64,000 bases of DNA from an uncultured Carboxylicivirga sp. (GTDB lineage: Bacteria > Bacteroidota > Bacteroidia > Bacteroidales > Marinilabiliaceae), in assembly GCA_947491945.1 (NCBI GenBank), contig CANLLN010000010.1:1-64000 (forward strand), in the 5' to 3' direction. Under the pieces are notes generated by a model. That model ran no database searches. It saw only the letters and a list, made by a program, of their open reading frames with translations, and was not told the DNA's origin. The position numbers and the translations under genes are program-made. This document shows, in pieces, positions 18,156 to 28,207 of this stretch; the first letter of the stretch is position 1; the number at the start of each line of letters is the position of its first letter.

Positions 18156-18441
18156 GAACGCACTAATTTAAGTAATTTCACTAACATGAAAAAACCTTAT
18201 TAAACACAATTTATCAACAGCTGCAAAGCGCAAGATACTCAGCCCTGTTAGTAATATTTTTTGATTATTGGGCCGATAATAATTAATTTCATCCGGTGAT
18301 TAAACACTGCCCAAATGGCAGATTTGAGTATTCGATGGATGATTTTACCGTATTTGCACGGTTCTTGTCGAGTATTTATAGTCTGGGTGCTAAACAAGAG
18401 CCCCGACAACTTGTTTTTAAGAATACGATTCAACTAATAAT

Positions 18442-20955
18442 ATGGATTTAAATTTTTCGCCACGTATTAAAGACGTGATATCCTACAGCAAAGAGGAGGC
18501 AGAACGCCTGGGCAATGCATTTATTGCGCCGGAGCATCTGATGCTGGGCATTCTGCGCACCGGTGAAGGTGTCGCCATTGAGGTGCTGGAGCGGCTCAAT
18601 GCTGATATGGATCGCATCAAACGAGCCCTGGAGGCTCCACTCAGGGAGAAGGAGGCTATACAGCGTGATCACCTGCCCCTCTTGCAATCGTCGGAGCGCG
18701 TGCTGAAGCTGGTGCACCTGGAGGCCCGAGCCCTGAAAAGCGATCGCGTTAATACCGGTCATTTATTAATCGCTCTGTTAAAAGAAAAGAGCAGCGTAAT
18801 TTGGGAAATTATGGCAGAAGACAATATTAATTATCAAAAGGTTAAAGAATTAATCGAGCGCGAGGAGCCCCTGGCCAAGGCTGATTTTCCGGAGGATGAT
18901 GATCAGGACAGTCCCTTTTCAAGCTCCGGCTCAGGCAGTAACCCGGGCGAAGGTAGCAAAGGAAATGTAAAGGGAGGATCGGATACGCCCGTACTTGATA
19001 ATTTTGGCATTGACATCACCAAGGCCGCCGAAGAAAACCGCCTGGATCCCATTGTGGGGCGTGAGAAGGAGATTGAGCGCCTGGCACAGATACTGAGTCG
19101 CCGCAAAAAGAATAACCCCATATTGATTGGTGAACCCGGCGTGGGTAAGAGTGCCATTGCCGAGGGATTAGCGCTGCGCATCAACGAGAAGAAGGTGTCA
19201 CGAGTGTTGTTTGACAAGCGGGTGGTTACCCTCGATCTGGCTTCCATTGTAGCAGGCACTAAATATCGCGGACAGTTTGAGGAACGCATGAAAGCCATTC
19301 TGAATGAGCTGAGTCGCACACCCAATATCATCCTGTTTATTGACGAGATACACACTATTGTGGGTGCCGGAGGCGCAACCGGATCGCTGGATGCTGCCAA
19401 TATGTTGAAGCCGGCACTGGCGCGCGGTGAGATACAATGTATCGGCGCTACCACCCTGGATGAATACCGTCAGCATATTGAAAAGGATGGCGCCCTGGAA
19501 CGCCGCTTTCAGAAGGTAATGGTGGAGCCCACCTCCATAGAAGAAACCGTGGAGATACTAAATAACATACGCGAGAAGTACGAAGATCATCACAACGTAA
19601 GCTACACACCGGAAGCCGTGGAAGCCTGTGTGAAGTTAACCGAGCGTTACATCTCAGATCGTCATCTGCCCGATAAAGCCATAGATGCCCTTGACGAGGC
19701 CGGTTCGCGTGTACACATCTCTAATATTGTGGTGCCCGACACCATTGTGAAGATTGAGAACGCCATTGACGAAGTAAAAGAGAACAAGATTAACGCCGTG
19801 AAGGCACAGAATTTTGAGCTGGCGGCCAGCTTCCGCGATAAGGAAAAAAGCCTGATGGAAGAGCTGGAAAGCGCCAAAAGCAAATGGGAAGAAGAACTAT
19901 TGCAGCACCGCGAGCAGGTAGATGCTGAAAAAGTGGCAGAAGTAGTAGCCATGATGACAGGCATTCCGGTGCAGCGGGTGGCACAGGCCGAAGGCTTTCG
20001 TCTGCTGAAAATGGGTAAAGAGCTCAACGGATCGGTGATTGGTCAGAATATGGCCATCGAAAAAATTGTGAAAGCCATACAGCGCAATCGTGCCGGCCTG
20101 AAGGACCCCAATCGGCCCATCGGCTCTTTTGTTTTTCTGGGGCCTACCGGTGTGGGAAAAACACACCTGGCCAAGGTGCTCGCCAAATACCTGTTTGACA
20201 CCACCGATGCCCTGATCCGTATCGATATGAGCGAGTACATGGAGAAATTCTCGGTATCGCGCCTTGTGGGAGCGCCTCCGGGATATGTGGGTTACGAAGA
20301 AGGTGGTCAGCTGACTGAGAAAGTGCGCCGTCGCCCCTATGCCGTAGTGCTACTGGATGAGATAGAGAAAGCACACCCCGATGTGTTTAACCTGTTGCTT
20401 CAGGTGCTGGATGAGGGGCGTCTGACAGACAGCCTGGGCCGTAAGGTGGACTTTAAAAATACCATTATCATCATGACCTCCAACATTGGTACGCGCGAGT
20501 TAAAAGACTTTGGCCGTGGCGTAGGCTTCACGCCAGCCAGCAGTATCTCCGATCGCGACCATGCCAAAGGCGTTATTGAGAAAGCCCTGAAAAAAGCCTT
20601 TGCACCGGAATTTATCAACCGTATTGATGATGTGATCATCTTTAATAGTCTTGAGAAAGAAGATATTCACAAGATCATCGACATAGAGCTGAAAGGCCTG
20701 TATGAGCGCGTGGAGGCGCTGGGTTACAAGCTGGTATTGTCTGATGCCGCCAAGGATTTTATCGCCACTAAAGGTTATGATGTTCAGTATGGTGCACGGC
20801 CCCTGAAGCGAGCCATTCAGAAATATCTGGAAGATGAGATGGCCGAGGTGATTATTCAGGCCAGTGTATCAGAAGGTGATATTATTAAAGTTGATTTTGA
20901 TGCAGAAGAAAAGAAAATCACCACGGAAATAGAGGCCCTATCAAAAGAGTCATAA
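18442..20955 (+). CDS. clpC: ATP-dependent Clp protease ATPase subunit ClpC
   Basis: The 837-residue protein carries the N-terminal double Clp-N repeat (residues 3-145) and a Ser/Gly-rich linker (150-175). AAA+ domain 1 has Walker [14 protein letters not shown]-type middle segment follows ([15 protein letters not shown]), then AAA+ domain 2 with GPTGVGKTH. It unfolds substrates for ClpP and acts in protein quality control. The middle domain is short, as in ClpC and not ClpB. It stands alone, divergent from gyrA, with a terminator directly downstream. Confidence 0.96.
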   Translation: MDLNFSPRIKDVISYSKEEAERLGNAFIAPEHLMLGILRTGEGVAIEVLERLNADMDRIKRALEAPLREKEAIQRDHLPLLQSSERVLKLVHLEARALKSDRVNTGHLLIALLKEKSSVIWEIMAEDNINYQKVKELIEREEPLAKADFPEDDDQDSPFSSSGSGSNPGEGSKGNVKGGSDTPVLDNFGIDITKAAEENRLDPIVGREKEIERLAQILSRRKKNNPILIGEPGVGKSAIAEGLALRINEKKVSRVLFDKRVVTLDLASIVAGTKYRGQFEERMKAILNELSRTPNIILFIDEIHTIVGAGGATGSLDAANMLKPALARGEIQCIGATTLDEYRQHIEKDGALERRFQKVMVEPTSIEETVEILNNIREKYEDHHNVSYTPEAVEACVKLTERYISDRHLPDKAIDALDEAGSRVHISNIVVPDTIVKIENAIDEVKENKINAVKAQNFELAASFRDKEKSLMEELESAKSKWEEELLQHREQVDAEKVAEVVAMMTGIPVQRVAQAEGFRLLKMGKELNGSVIGQNMAIEKIVKAIQRNRAGLKDPNRPIGSFVFLGPTGVGKTHLAKVLAKYLFDTTDALIRIDMSEYMEKFSVSRLVGAPPGYVGYEEGGQLTEKVRRRPYAVVLLDEIEKAHPDVFNLLLQVLDEGRLTDSLGRKVDFKNTIIIMTSNIGTRELKDFGRGVGFTPASSISDRDHAKGVIEKALKKAFAPEFINRIDDVIIFNSLEKEDIHKIIDIELKGLYERVEALGYKLVLSDAAKDFIATKGYDVQYGARPLKRAIQKYLEDEMAEVIIQASVSEGDIIKVDFDAEEKKITTEIEALSKES

Positions 20956-20974
20956 TCGAAAAGTATATAAAAAA

Positions 20975-21016
20975 GCGGAAGGCTGCACGATACATCGTGC
21001 AGCCTTCTCGCGTTTT
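20975..21016. terminator. Bidirectional terminator between clpC and a TPR gene
   Basis: GAAGGCTGCACGA-TACA-TCGTGCAGCCTTC is a 13-bp stem with A-rich and T-rich flanks, placed between two converging genes. Confidence 0.92.
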
Positions 21017-21034
21017 ATAGCATTATCATAATTC

Positions 21035-21913
21035 CTATTTCAGAAGAGGAGTGATCTGAGCAGCCTTCTCCTCCATTTTCAACCTGCGATACGCCACACT
21101 TAAGCAGGCAATAATTGCTTTGTCCTTGGGTGAGAAGCTATGCGCTTTTTCCAAATAGGGTAGTGACTTCTTATAGTCCAAGGCAATTTCTTCCAGTTTC
21201 TGGGTAGAATTATGGTAATCCATCCTCGTGGGACTCTTCAGTGCTTCGTAGCGCTTTGTTTCCTTTTCATATAGGTGGTTTGTTAGCTTAAAGTAGATAA
21301 CCCCCAGCTTCTTAATACTGTTTTTATGATTGGGGTGTAATGCCACTACCTTTTCCAACTCCGTTGCTGCCAATTGGTAATCTTTCAGCCGTTCGTAAGA
21401 CGAGCCAAGCAAGTAGTGGTAAGTGTAGTTATTGGGTTCTACCTGAATAGCCGCATTTAAACACTCCACAGCCTGATCGTACTGCCGTGAGTTAAAATAG
21501 AGATAACCAAGCTTTTTTGTAAACTCCGCCTGTTGATCAGGAAATAGCTTCTTACCCTTTAGCAAGGTCTGCTCAGCCTTATCAAACTGCTTAAGGCCCG
21601 CCTGCGCATCGCCCATGGCAGCGTATAAGTTGGCCTCCTCATAGTTGTTAGCTTGCGCTTTTTCTAACATTGTAAGTGCCTTAGCATAACTTTTCACCTT
21701 CACATAATTCTGTCCTGCTTTGAAGAAGGAGAAAGCGTCGATTTGTCCGTTGGCTTCGTATAAATGAGCTGCTTTTTCATATAGTTCTGCCGCTGTGCGG
21801 TACTGCATTACGCTCTCCTGCATAATGGCATCACTCTTTATTACATCAGCCTCTTGAGCCATGCCAGTGGTCACCCAGGTGAGTAATATTATTATAAAAA
21901 GTTGTTTCATCAA
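21035..21913 (-). CDS. Exported TPR-repeat protein
   Basis: The 292-residue protein begins with a signal peptide ending near TGMAQEADV and then has a chain of TPR units, for example AELYEKAAHLYEANGQIDAF, QFDKAEQTLLKGKKLFPD and QYDQAVECLNAAIQVEPNNYTYHYLLGSSYERL. Its C-terminal region (KKSLPYLEKAHSFSPKDKAI) resembles that of the TPR protein next to gyrA, so the two may be paralogues. It is probably a periplasmic scaffold. Two ATGs (21913, 21910) are equally possible starts. Confidence 0.85.
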   Translation of the reverse strand: MMKQLFIIILLTWVTTGMAQEADVIKSDAIMQESVMQYRTAAELYEKAAHLYEANGQIDAFSFFKAGQNYVKVKSYAKALTMLEKAQANNYEEANLYAAMGDAQAGLKQFDKAEQTLLKGKKLFPDQQAEFTKKLGYLYFNSRQYDQAVECLNAAIQVEPNNYTYHYLLGSSYERLKDYQLAATELEKVVALHPNHKNSIKKLGVIYFKLTNHLYEKETKRYEALKSPTRMDYHNSTQKLEEIALDYKKSLPYLEKAHSFSPKDKAIIACLSVAYRRLKMEEKAAQITPLLK

Positions 21914-22033
21914 TATCTGTTTTTTTAGAGCTTAAGCTGCAAAATAACTGCGTTACTTTTAAATTTCAGTAAAAAAAGCACAAAATTATCGCACATCTCT
22001 TTATTCGCTATGATTCACGTGTTGTTTTTAAAT

Positions 22034-22066
22034 AAAAAAAGCGACAAGTAAGGCTACTTGTCGCTC
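22034..22066 (-). terminator. Terminator after the small TPR gene
   Basis: GCGACAAGTA-AGGC-TACTTGTCGC is followed on the minus strand by TTTTTTT, about 22 bp after the stop codon of the gene at 22088. Confidence 0.9.
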
Positions 22067-22087
22067 AATAATTTTATTATTTGGCAA

Positions 22088-22726
22088 TTAGCTCGCCAGG
22101 AAAGTATCGATACCGCTCAGGATCGCCTGCGCATTTTTGTTAGCAGCATCATACTCTAAAGCCTTATTGGCAAATGCAGCTGCCTCGTCCAATACTGTTT
22201 TGGCTTTGGCCTTAATAGCATCCCACTGGTCGCGGTTACCATCCACGCGTGTATTCAAGATTTTCTGCCCCTTGGTGTAAAGCGCATTACTCTCTATTAC
22301 ATAGTAACCAGCCAACATTTTTTTCATGTGTTTCACATATTTACTGGTTCCATACTCTTCAATACCGGCCAACAGCACTTTTTCCATTTCCTTGTCTTTG
22401 TCCATGCTCTTGCAAGCTGCCGCAATGTAATATGTTGCAGCATCAGGTTTATAACCTAGCTTTTTTGACTCGCCGTAATATTTCTGTGCTTTTTCATAAT
22501 TTTTAATTTTACGGGCACTGGTGGCGGTATTATATACCATGGCGGCATCCATTTCCTCATCACCCCAGGCAGCAATGGCCTTTTCAAAAGCTTCGAGTGC
22601 ACCCTTATAATTTTTGGCTCTCAGTGCATCATTCCCCTGATTCTTGAATTCAACAGCACTTTCTTCCTGAGCAATAGCTCCTAAAGACATCATTAACGCA
22701 AGGGATAAAGTTGCTAAATACTTCAT
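22088..22726 (-). CDS. Exported TPR-like protein
   Basis: The 212-residue protein has a signal peptide (MKYLATLSLALMMSLGAIAQ) and two or three TPR-like helix pairs: GNDALRAKNYKGALEAFEKAI, MVYNTATSARKIKNYEKAQKYY and AAFANKALEYDAANKNAQAI. It is the third TPR protein within 9 kb. It lies 111 bp downstream of thrC but has its own likely promoter region and terminator. Function cannot be assigned. Confidence 0.83.
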   Translation of the reverse strand: MKYLATLSLALMMSLGAIAQEESAVEFKNQGNDALRAKNYKGALEAFEKAIAAWGDEEMDAAMVYNTATSARKIKNYEKAQKYYGESKKLGYKPDAATYYIAAACKSMDKDKEMEKVLLAGIEEYGTSKYVKHMKKMLAGYYVIESNALYTKGQKILNTRVDGNRDQWDAIKAKAKTVLDEAAAFANKALEYDAANKNAQAILSGIDTFLAS

Positions 22727-22837
22727 AACAATTCTTTTTTTTTATTTTCAATTGATACAATGTTCTTCAATGGATGTAAAAATAGTTTTTTTTTGAAAAT
22801 ATCTAAAAAAAGCCTTTATTTTTTAAAACAATCAGAG

Positions 22838-24142
22838 CTACACTCCGCCCTTTCTACACAGTAATTCTTTGAAATGATCATAGGATTTTGAGCTTTGTTC
22901 GCTCTTCTTACTGCCCTGCATAAAGGCGCGCAGGCGCTCCGGCTGTTCAACAGTACGCTCCAGTGTTAGTTCCACGGCCTCAGGGAATTTGGCCGGATGG
23001 GCGGTGCCCAGAAACACTCCGTACTCCCCATTTTGCAGTTGTTCCTCAAGTATAGCGCAGGCCGTTGCTCCATGTGGATCCAAGACATAATTCGCGGATG
23101 CAAAAAAGTTTTTGATACTTGAGAAAATAGTTGCGTCATCGACGGCATGTGCCATCAGATGGGCTTTTATGCGTGTTACATCGTGCTGAAAGAGGTCCTC
23201 GATGCGTGCCCAGTTACTGGGATCCCCCACATCCATGGCATTGGCCGGAGTAGCAATGCTGGGTCTTGCCGCATAGTGCCCGGTTGCCAGGTACTGTGGT
23301 ACCACATCGTTACGATTAGTAGCGGCGATAAAGCGTTTAATGGGCAATCCCATGCGCTGCGCTACTAATCCCGCTGTCAGGTTACCGAAATTACCACTGG
23401 GCACAGCCACCACTACATCACGATGTCCCTGCTTTATGGCCTGAGCATATGCATGAAAATAATACACCATTTGAGGCAGGAAACGCGCCACATTAATGGA
23501 GTTGGCTGAAGTAAGCGTCATGGCTTCCCGCAGCTCTTCATCCATAAAGGCCGTTTTAACCAATCGCTGGCAGTCATCAAAGGTACCCGCTATTTCGATG
23601 GGCGTAATATTCTGCCCCAGGGTCGTAAACTGCATCTCCTGCACCTTAGAGACTAAACCTTTAGGATACAGCACAAAGACACGCACCCCTTTTACGCCCA
23701 GAAAGCCATTGGCCACGGCACTGCCCGTATCACCTGAAGTCGCCACCAACACATTGATGGGGCGCTCATCTGTTCGGGTGAAATGTGCCATTACACGGGC
23801 CAGAAAGCGGGCACCTATATCTTTAAAGGCCAGTGTGGGACCGTGAAAGAGTTCCAGCGCACCCAAACGCTCATTAACGGGTATCAGGGGAACGGGGAAG
23901 TTAAAGGCCTCCCTTGTAAGCGTTTGGAAAGCAGACTCAGGTATGTCCGGACAAAAGAATGGGCGCAGTGTCTCAAAACCAATGTCACCCAGAGACATGT
24001 CCGGCAGCTTCAACCAGAAATCGTTGCTCAGCATGGGTATGGTCTCGGGCATGTACAATCCCTTATCGGGTGCCAGCCCACTGATGACAGCCGTTTTTAG
24101 CGGATGGCGCAGATTTTTATCGTTGGTACTATAATAAAGCAT
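22838..24142 (-). CDS. thrC: Threonine synthase
   Basis: The 434-residue PLP enzyme converts O-phosphohomoserine to threonine. Lys108 in the HGPTLAFKDIGARF block is the PLP lysine, and VATSGDTGSAVANGF and VPSGNFGNLTAG bind the phosphate and cofactor. The N-terminal YYSTNDKN and short length fit the bacterial ThrC class. It starts 3 bp after the stop of the phosphoglycerate-mutase-like gene and is the last gene of the thrA-apgM-thrC operon. Confidence 0.96.
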   Translation of the reverse strand: MLYYSTNDKNLRHPLKTAVISGLAPDKGLYMPETIPMLSNDFWLKLPDMSLGDIGFETLRPFFCPDIPESAFQTLTREAFNFPVPLIPVNERLGALELFHGPTLAFKDIGARFLARVMAHFTRTDERPINVLVATSGDTGSAVANGFLGVKGVRVFVLYPKGLVSKVQEMQFTTLGQNITPIEIAGTFDDCQRLVKTAFMDEELREAMTLTSANSINVARFLPQMVYYFHAYAQAIKQGHRDVVVAVPSGNFGNLTAGLVAQRMGLPIKRFIAATNRNDVVPQYLATGHYAARPSIATPANAMDVGDPSNWARIEDLFQHDVTRIKAHLMAHAVDDATIFSSIKNFFASANYVLDPHGATACAILEEQLQNGEYGVFLGTAHPAKFPEAVELTLERTVEQPERLRAFMQGSKKSEQSSKSYDHFKELLCRKGGV

Positions 24143-24145
24143 AGA

Positions 24146-25354
24146 TTATTTTTTAGCAGATAATAATAAGGGCATAAAAGCCGTCTGATCAACAAAACCA
24201 AGGCTTCCTTCTTGCACGGAGACCTCATTATACACGGTTACCTTATCGGCATTAGCCCCAGGCTGATAGAGCATAAAAGGCACATGATCGCGCGTGTGGG
24301 TGCGTAGCGCACAGGGCGTCGGATGATCGGGCAGGAAAGCTACCGTCAGTGCCTCGGGATGCTCATCGAGGTAGGCCAACACGGGCTTTACAACATGCTG
24401 ATCAATATCCTCCAGTGTTCTTATCTTTAAGGCCACATCCCCTTCGTGCCCCGCCTCATCGGGTGCCTCAATGTGCAGATAGACATAGTCATGATCGTTC
24501 AGGGCTGCCAGGGCTGCCGCTGCTTTGCCTGAATAATTGGTATCATACAAACCCGTTGCCCCTTCCACATGTAGGGATTCCAATCCGGCCAGGCGTCCCA
24601 GGCCATGAATCAGATCCACTGCCGAAATCACCGCTCCTTTCTCAATACCATACAGGGTTTTCAGATTAGGCATATCCGGTCGCACCCCCGGCGACCAGGG
24701 CCAAATCATGTTGGCCACAGGCAATCCCTTCTTTCGGCGATGCACATTCACAGGGTGATTACACAAAAGCTCATTGGAAGCAAACATTAACTGGCGCAAA
24801 CGCTTGGCTGTGGCGTTGTGTTCAAATGGCCGTGGCAGCACCGTCTCCACATATTCATCCGGTACATCGTGGGGCGGTGTGCATTCCATGCCGGGTACTC
24901 CTCCTTTAATGCGTAGCACATGTCGATAACTCACCCCAGTATAAAATTCCACCTGCTCATCCCCCAGCTGTTCATTCAACACATCCACCAGCTGGCGTGC
25001 CTCGGTAGTGGAAATATGACCTGCCGAATGATTCAGCAGTTTGGCATTTTCCACTGTTACCAGGTTGCAGCGAAACACCAGGTCATCAGGTGCCAGATCA
25101 AGCCCCAATGAAGTGGCCTCCAGAACCCCTCGTCCCTGGTAGTAGCGCTCGGCATCGTATCCCATGATGGTCATGTTAGCCACCTCACTGCCCGGATGCA
25201 GCGAATCAGGAATGGTCTTAAGCGTGCCACAGCGCGAGCGTTGGCAGAGGCGATCGATGTGCGGTGTACGTGCCGCCATCATGGGGGTTTTATTCCCCAG
25301 GCTTTCAATGGGCCGGTCGGCAAAACCATCGGCCAGTATTACTAAATGTTTCAT
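24146..25354 (-). CDS. apgM: ApgM-like phosphoglycerate mutase family protein, probable homoserine kinase
   Basis: The protein is 402 residues if started at the ATG at 25354 (MKHLVILADGFADRP), which begins at the alkaline-phosphatase-fold metal motif. Further motifs are GSEVANMTIMGYD with the metal/phosphate Ser and the late HIEAPDEAGHEGD and LPDHPTPC metal-ligand blocks. By sequence it belongs to the archaeal-type cofactor-independent phosphoglycerate mutases. Its position between thrA and thrC, with no thrB in the operon, suggests that it supplies homoserine kinase activity. A phosphoglycerate-mutase-like homoserine kinase has been proposed for bacteria lacking ThrB. The kinase role is an inference. 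Confidence 0.88.
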   Translation of the reverse strand: MKHLVILADGFADRPIESLGNKTPMMAARTPHIDRLCQRSRCGTLKTIPDSLHPGSEVANMTIMGYDAERYYQGRGVLEATSLGLDLAPDDLVFRCNLVTVENAKLLNHSAGHISTTEARQLVDVLNEQLGDEQVEFYTGVSYRHVLRIKGGVPGMECTPPHDVPDEYVETVLPRPFEHNATAKRLRQLMFASNELLCNHPVNVHRRKKGLPVANMIWPWSPGVRPDMPNLKTLYGIEKGAVISAVDLIHGLGRLAGLESLHVEGATGLYDTNYSGKAAAALAALNDHDYVYLHIEAPDEAGHEGDVALKIRTLEDIDQHVVKPVLAYLDEHPEALTVAFLPDHPTPCALRTHTRDHVPFMLYQPGANADKVTVYNEVSVQEGSLGFVDQTAFMPLLLSAKK

Positions 25355-25378
25355 GCAATAAAAATTTCTTTTCAATGG

Positions 25379-25412
25379 TCACTTAGAATGTGCCAAGGCG
25401 CATTCTAAGTGA
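25379..25412. promoter_or_regulatory. Long perfect hairpin in the thrA-apgM gap
   Basis: TCACTTAGAATG and CATTCTAAGTGA are exact inverse complements around TGCCAAGGCG, which itself can pair GCC with GGC. It lies between thrA and apgM without a T-run, so it is more likely an RNA stability or processing element than a terminator. A protein-binding palindrome is the other possibility. Confidence 0.65.
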
Positions 25413-25467
25413 TAAGATATTAGTTAAAAGGAACACAAGCGCTTTTGACAGAATACGATATGATCCT

Positions 25468-27894
25468 TTATAAATTAAGTACTTTAATAATATCGGCAAA
25501 CACCCCTGCTGCCGTCACATCGGCACCCGCCCCATAGCCTTTAATCTCCATGGGATGATCATAATAATAATCTGATCGCAGCAGTACCTTGTTATTACTG
25601 TCGGCCAGCTGGTAAAGCGGATGTTCAACATCCACCTCCACAAAGCCCACCCGAGCCTGTCCGCCTTTGAGAGCCGCCACATAGCGCAGCACTTTGCCTT
25701 TTGCCTCGGCAGCACTTCGTTGTTGTTCAAAGATCATATCATAGTCCTCTAAACGCCTCAGAAAATCCGATACAGATTCCTCCCGGAATAGATCTGAAGG
25801 AATAAACGATGTGGTTTCAATGTGCTCCTCTTCAAGGGCATATTCACTCTCCCGAGCCAGTATCAGCAGCTTACGTACCACATCAGTACCGCTCAGGTCG
25901 ATGCGCGGATCCGGTTCACTATACCCCTTTCCCATGGCCTCTTTCACAACTTTTGAAAGGGGATTTTGCGCACTTACATTATTAAGAATGTAATTTAAGG
26001 TACCCGACAAAACCCCTTCCAGCTGCAGGATGCGGTCTCCGCTCTGCACCAGGCTATTAATCGTGTTAATAATGGGCAATCCTGCTCCCACATTGGTCTC
26101 AAACAGGTACTTCACACCCTTGTTGCGCGCCGTCTTTTTTAAGTTGGCATAATGCTCATAGGCCGAAGCACCGGCAATTTTATTGGCCGTTACCACCGAC
26201 ACATTGTTTTCGAGCAAACGCTGGTAGTGGCCGGCTACCGCTGCACTTGCTGTACAATCGACAAACACACTGTTGGAGTAGTTGTTGGTAATAATTTGAT
26301 CAACAAATTGATTCATTGTTCCTGCCGGAGCAACCTGCAAGCGATCCAAGGCCTGATTGAGGGGCAGTCCCCGCTCACTAAAAACCATGCCCCTGGAATT
26401 GGCCAGCCCGGCCAGACGAATGCTCAGGTGCTCCGTCTTGAGCAGGCGCTGGGCTTGCCGCTCTATTTTTTGCAGCAGGCTCTTGCCCACCACTCCCACT
26501 CCCACCAGATAGAGATGAATGGCCTGGTAGGAGCTCAGGAAAAAGGCTTCGTGGACCACATTCAGGCTCTTGCGCAGATCGGCATCCCGAATGACAAAGG
26601 AAATATTCAGCTCCGAAGCCCCCTGTGCAATGGCATAGATGTTAATACCGTTACGCCCCAGGCTATCAAAGAGACGACCTGACACGCCAGCCGATCGTTT
26701 CATGCCCTCACCTACAATGGCCACCACCGCCATATCCTTCTCTACGGTAACACCATTAATGGCTCCCCTCGCAATTTCCTTCTCAAAGGTTCTGATCAGG
26801 GCCAGGCGTGCCGTTTCCGCATCGCCCTGATCCAGCACAACACTGATACTGTTCTCGCTGGAGGCTTGTGAGATCAGGATAATATTGATATCGGCCGCTG
26901 CCAGAGCGCTGAACAAACGCATAGAGATACCGGTGACACCAATCATGCCACTTCCCTGCAGCGTCAGCAATGCTACCTCACGGATGGATGATAGGCCCTT
27001 CACCGTCTTTTGGGCATCACGATGTTCGTCAATCAGGGTACCCGGCGATGCGGGTTGAAAAGTATTTTTTACCCGGATGGGTATTTTCTTCTGAAGTGCC
27101 GGCAGTATGGTGGGCGGATAGATGACCTTGGCCCCGAAGTGCGACAGCTCCATGGCCTCGGCATAGCTCAGGTGATCAATGCAATAGGCACGTTTGATCA
27201 AACGGGGATCAGCCGACATAAAACCATCCACGTCAGTCCATATTTCCAGCTGCCCGGCACCCACACCGGCTGCCAGCAAAGCGGCTGAATAATCAGAGCC
27301 CCCACGTCCCAGGGTGGTGGTCTCTCCCTGCTCGTTACCGGCAATAAAACCCGGGAATACATTCACATGCCCTAATGAAAAGCGCAGTTCACCAAGGGCC
27401 TGGAGCGTATTGGTCAGCTGCACCTGATGCCCCCGCCCGTTGGCCTCCGTGCTAATGAAACGGCGACTATCGAACAGTTGGGCATTGCCCAGGCGTGCAC
27501 TCAGTAGCAAGGCAGAGATTCTTTCGCCCGTAGCTACTATCGTATCATAACTCTTGGTGCTCAGTTCGCGGGTGAGACTCACCCCTTTCAGCACCTGCGT
27601 CAGCTCTTGCCAGATACCCTCATAGTCTTTTGTAACAGCCATCTGTTGCACAGGTGTCAGTAGCGACTTTATTAATTGTCGGTGAGTGTTGTCCAACTCA
27701 TCTAGCAAAGTCTCGTAGGGATCACCCACTTTTGCCAGTTGAGCCGCCTTGGTTAGACGATCGGTCACACCACTTACCGCCGATACCACAACAATTAGCG
27801 GCGTGGATGCTGCCGTCTGCTCAATGATGCGCTGTACTTTTCGGATGCTTGCGTCACTTCCCATGGAAGTACCGCCAAATTTTAACACCTTCAT
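25468..27894 (-). CDS. thrA: Bifunctional aspartokinase / homoserine dehydrogenase
   Basis: The 808-residue fusion has an N-terminal aspartokinase (KFGGTSMGS at 5-13, ATGERISALL, TLGRGGSDYSA), two ACT regulatory modules (about 310-460) and a C-terminal homoserine dehydrogenase (VGVGVVGKSLL near 480, FETNVGAGLPIINT, EPDPRIDLSGTDV). It catalyses the first and third steps from aspartate to homoserine. The ACT domains suggest feedback inhibition by threonine. It is the first gene of the thr operon, 118 nt after a candidate leader peptide. Confidence 0.97.
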   Translation of the reverse strand: MKVLKFGGTSMGSDASIRKVQRIIEQTAASTPLIVVVSAVSGVTDRLTKAAQLAKVGDPYETLLDELDNTHRQLIKSLLTPVQQMAVTKDYEGIWQELTQVLKGVSLTRELSTKSYDTIVATGERISALLLSARLGNAQLFDSRRFISTEANGRGHQVQLTNTLQALGELRFSLGHVNVFPGFIAGNEQGETTTLGRGGSDYSAALLAAGVGAGQLEIWTDVDGFMSADPRLIKRAYCIDHLSYAEAMELSHFGAKVIYPPTILPALQKKIPIRVKNTFQPASPGTLIDEHRDAQKTVKGLSSIREVALLTLQGSGMIGVTGISMRLFSALAAADINIILISQASSENSISVVLDQGDAETARLALIRTFEKEIARGAINGVTVEKDMAVVAIVGEGMKRSAGVSGRLFDSLGRNGINIYAIAQGASELNISFVIRDADLRKSLNVVHEAFFLSSYQAIHLYLVGVGVVGKSLLQKIERQAQRLLKTEHLSIRLAGLANSRGMVFSERGLPLNQALDRLQVAPAGTMNQFVDQIITNNYSNSVFVDCTASAAVAGHYQRLLENNVSVVTANKIAGASAYEHYANLKKTARNKGVKYLFETNVGAGLPIINTINSLVQSGDRILQLEGVLSGTLNYILNNVSAQNPLSKVVKEAMGKGYSEPDPRIDLSGTDVVRKLLILARESEYALEEEHIETTSFIPSDLFREESVSDFLRRLEDYDMIFEQQRSAAEAKGKVLRYVAALKGGQARVGFVEVDVEHPLYQLADSNNKVLLRSDYYYDHPMEIKGYGAGADVTAAGVFADIIKVLNL

Positions 27895-28011
27895 ATTGTT
27901 AGTTTTAGTTACTGGCTTGTAATGTATTTATAAACAGGACACCCGTTTCTGCCCAGTGGCACTACAGCAGCCATAGATATTGTAAAGAGAATGATATATA
28001 CGACCCGCCCC

Positions 28012-28062
28012 CTAAGGGGTGATAAAAATGGTGTGGATAATCATATAGTAGTACAGATCCAT
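28012..28062 (-). CDS. Candidate Ile/Thr leader peptide of the thr operon
   Basis: A 16-codon frame reads MDLYYYMIIHTIFITP, with four Ile and two Thr codons among its last nine residues. It lies 118 nt before thrA, just after a promoter candidate at 28095-28124. Thr operons in enterobacteria are attenuated by translation of Thr/Ile-rich leaders. I did not find a convincing terminator hairpin between it and thrA, so the assignment is tentative. Confidence 0.4.
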   Translation of the reverse strand: MDLYYYMIIHTIFITP

Positions 28063-28094
28063 TATATTGCGGTCGTAAATTGATTAATTCATAA

Positions 28095-28124
28095 CAAAAA
28101 TAGGGATATATAATTTAATTCAAA
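28095..28124 (-). promoter_or_regulatory. Promoter candidate of the thr operon
   Basis: On the minus strand TTTG (28124-28121) and TATTTTTG (28102-28095) are 18 bp apart, matching the Bacteroidota consensus TTTG-N19-TAnnTTTG within one base of spacing. It overlaps the terminator hairpin behind mtnA. Confidence 0.5.
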
Positions 28125-28143
28125 ATTATATATCCCTATTTTT
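28096..28143. terminator. Bidirectional terminator between mtnA and the thr operon
   Basis: The 21-bp stem AAAAATAGGGATATATAATTT is repeated as its exact inverse complement around a six-base loop. T-runs flank it on both strands. It ends mtnA transcription and overlaps the thr promoter candidate. Confidence 0.88.
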
Positions 28144-28207
28144 TAATAAATTATCACCACCCTAAATCACAGAGCCTTGTAGAATAAGGTACAGCAACAT
28201 GATTTCA

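Noticed and set aside
27900-28011. Classical rho-independent terminator between the candidate thr leader and thrA
   Set aside because: Only weak imperfect stems such as AAACGGG/CCTGTTT were found, so no terminator is claimed.
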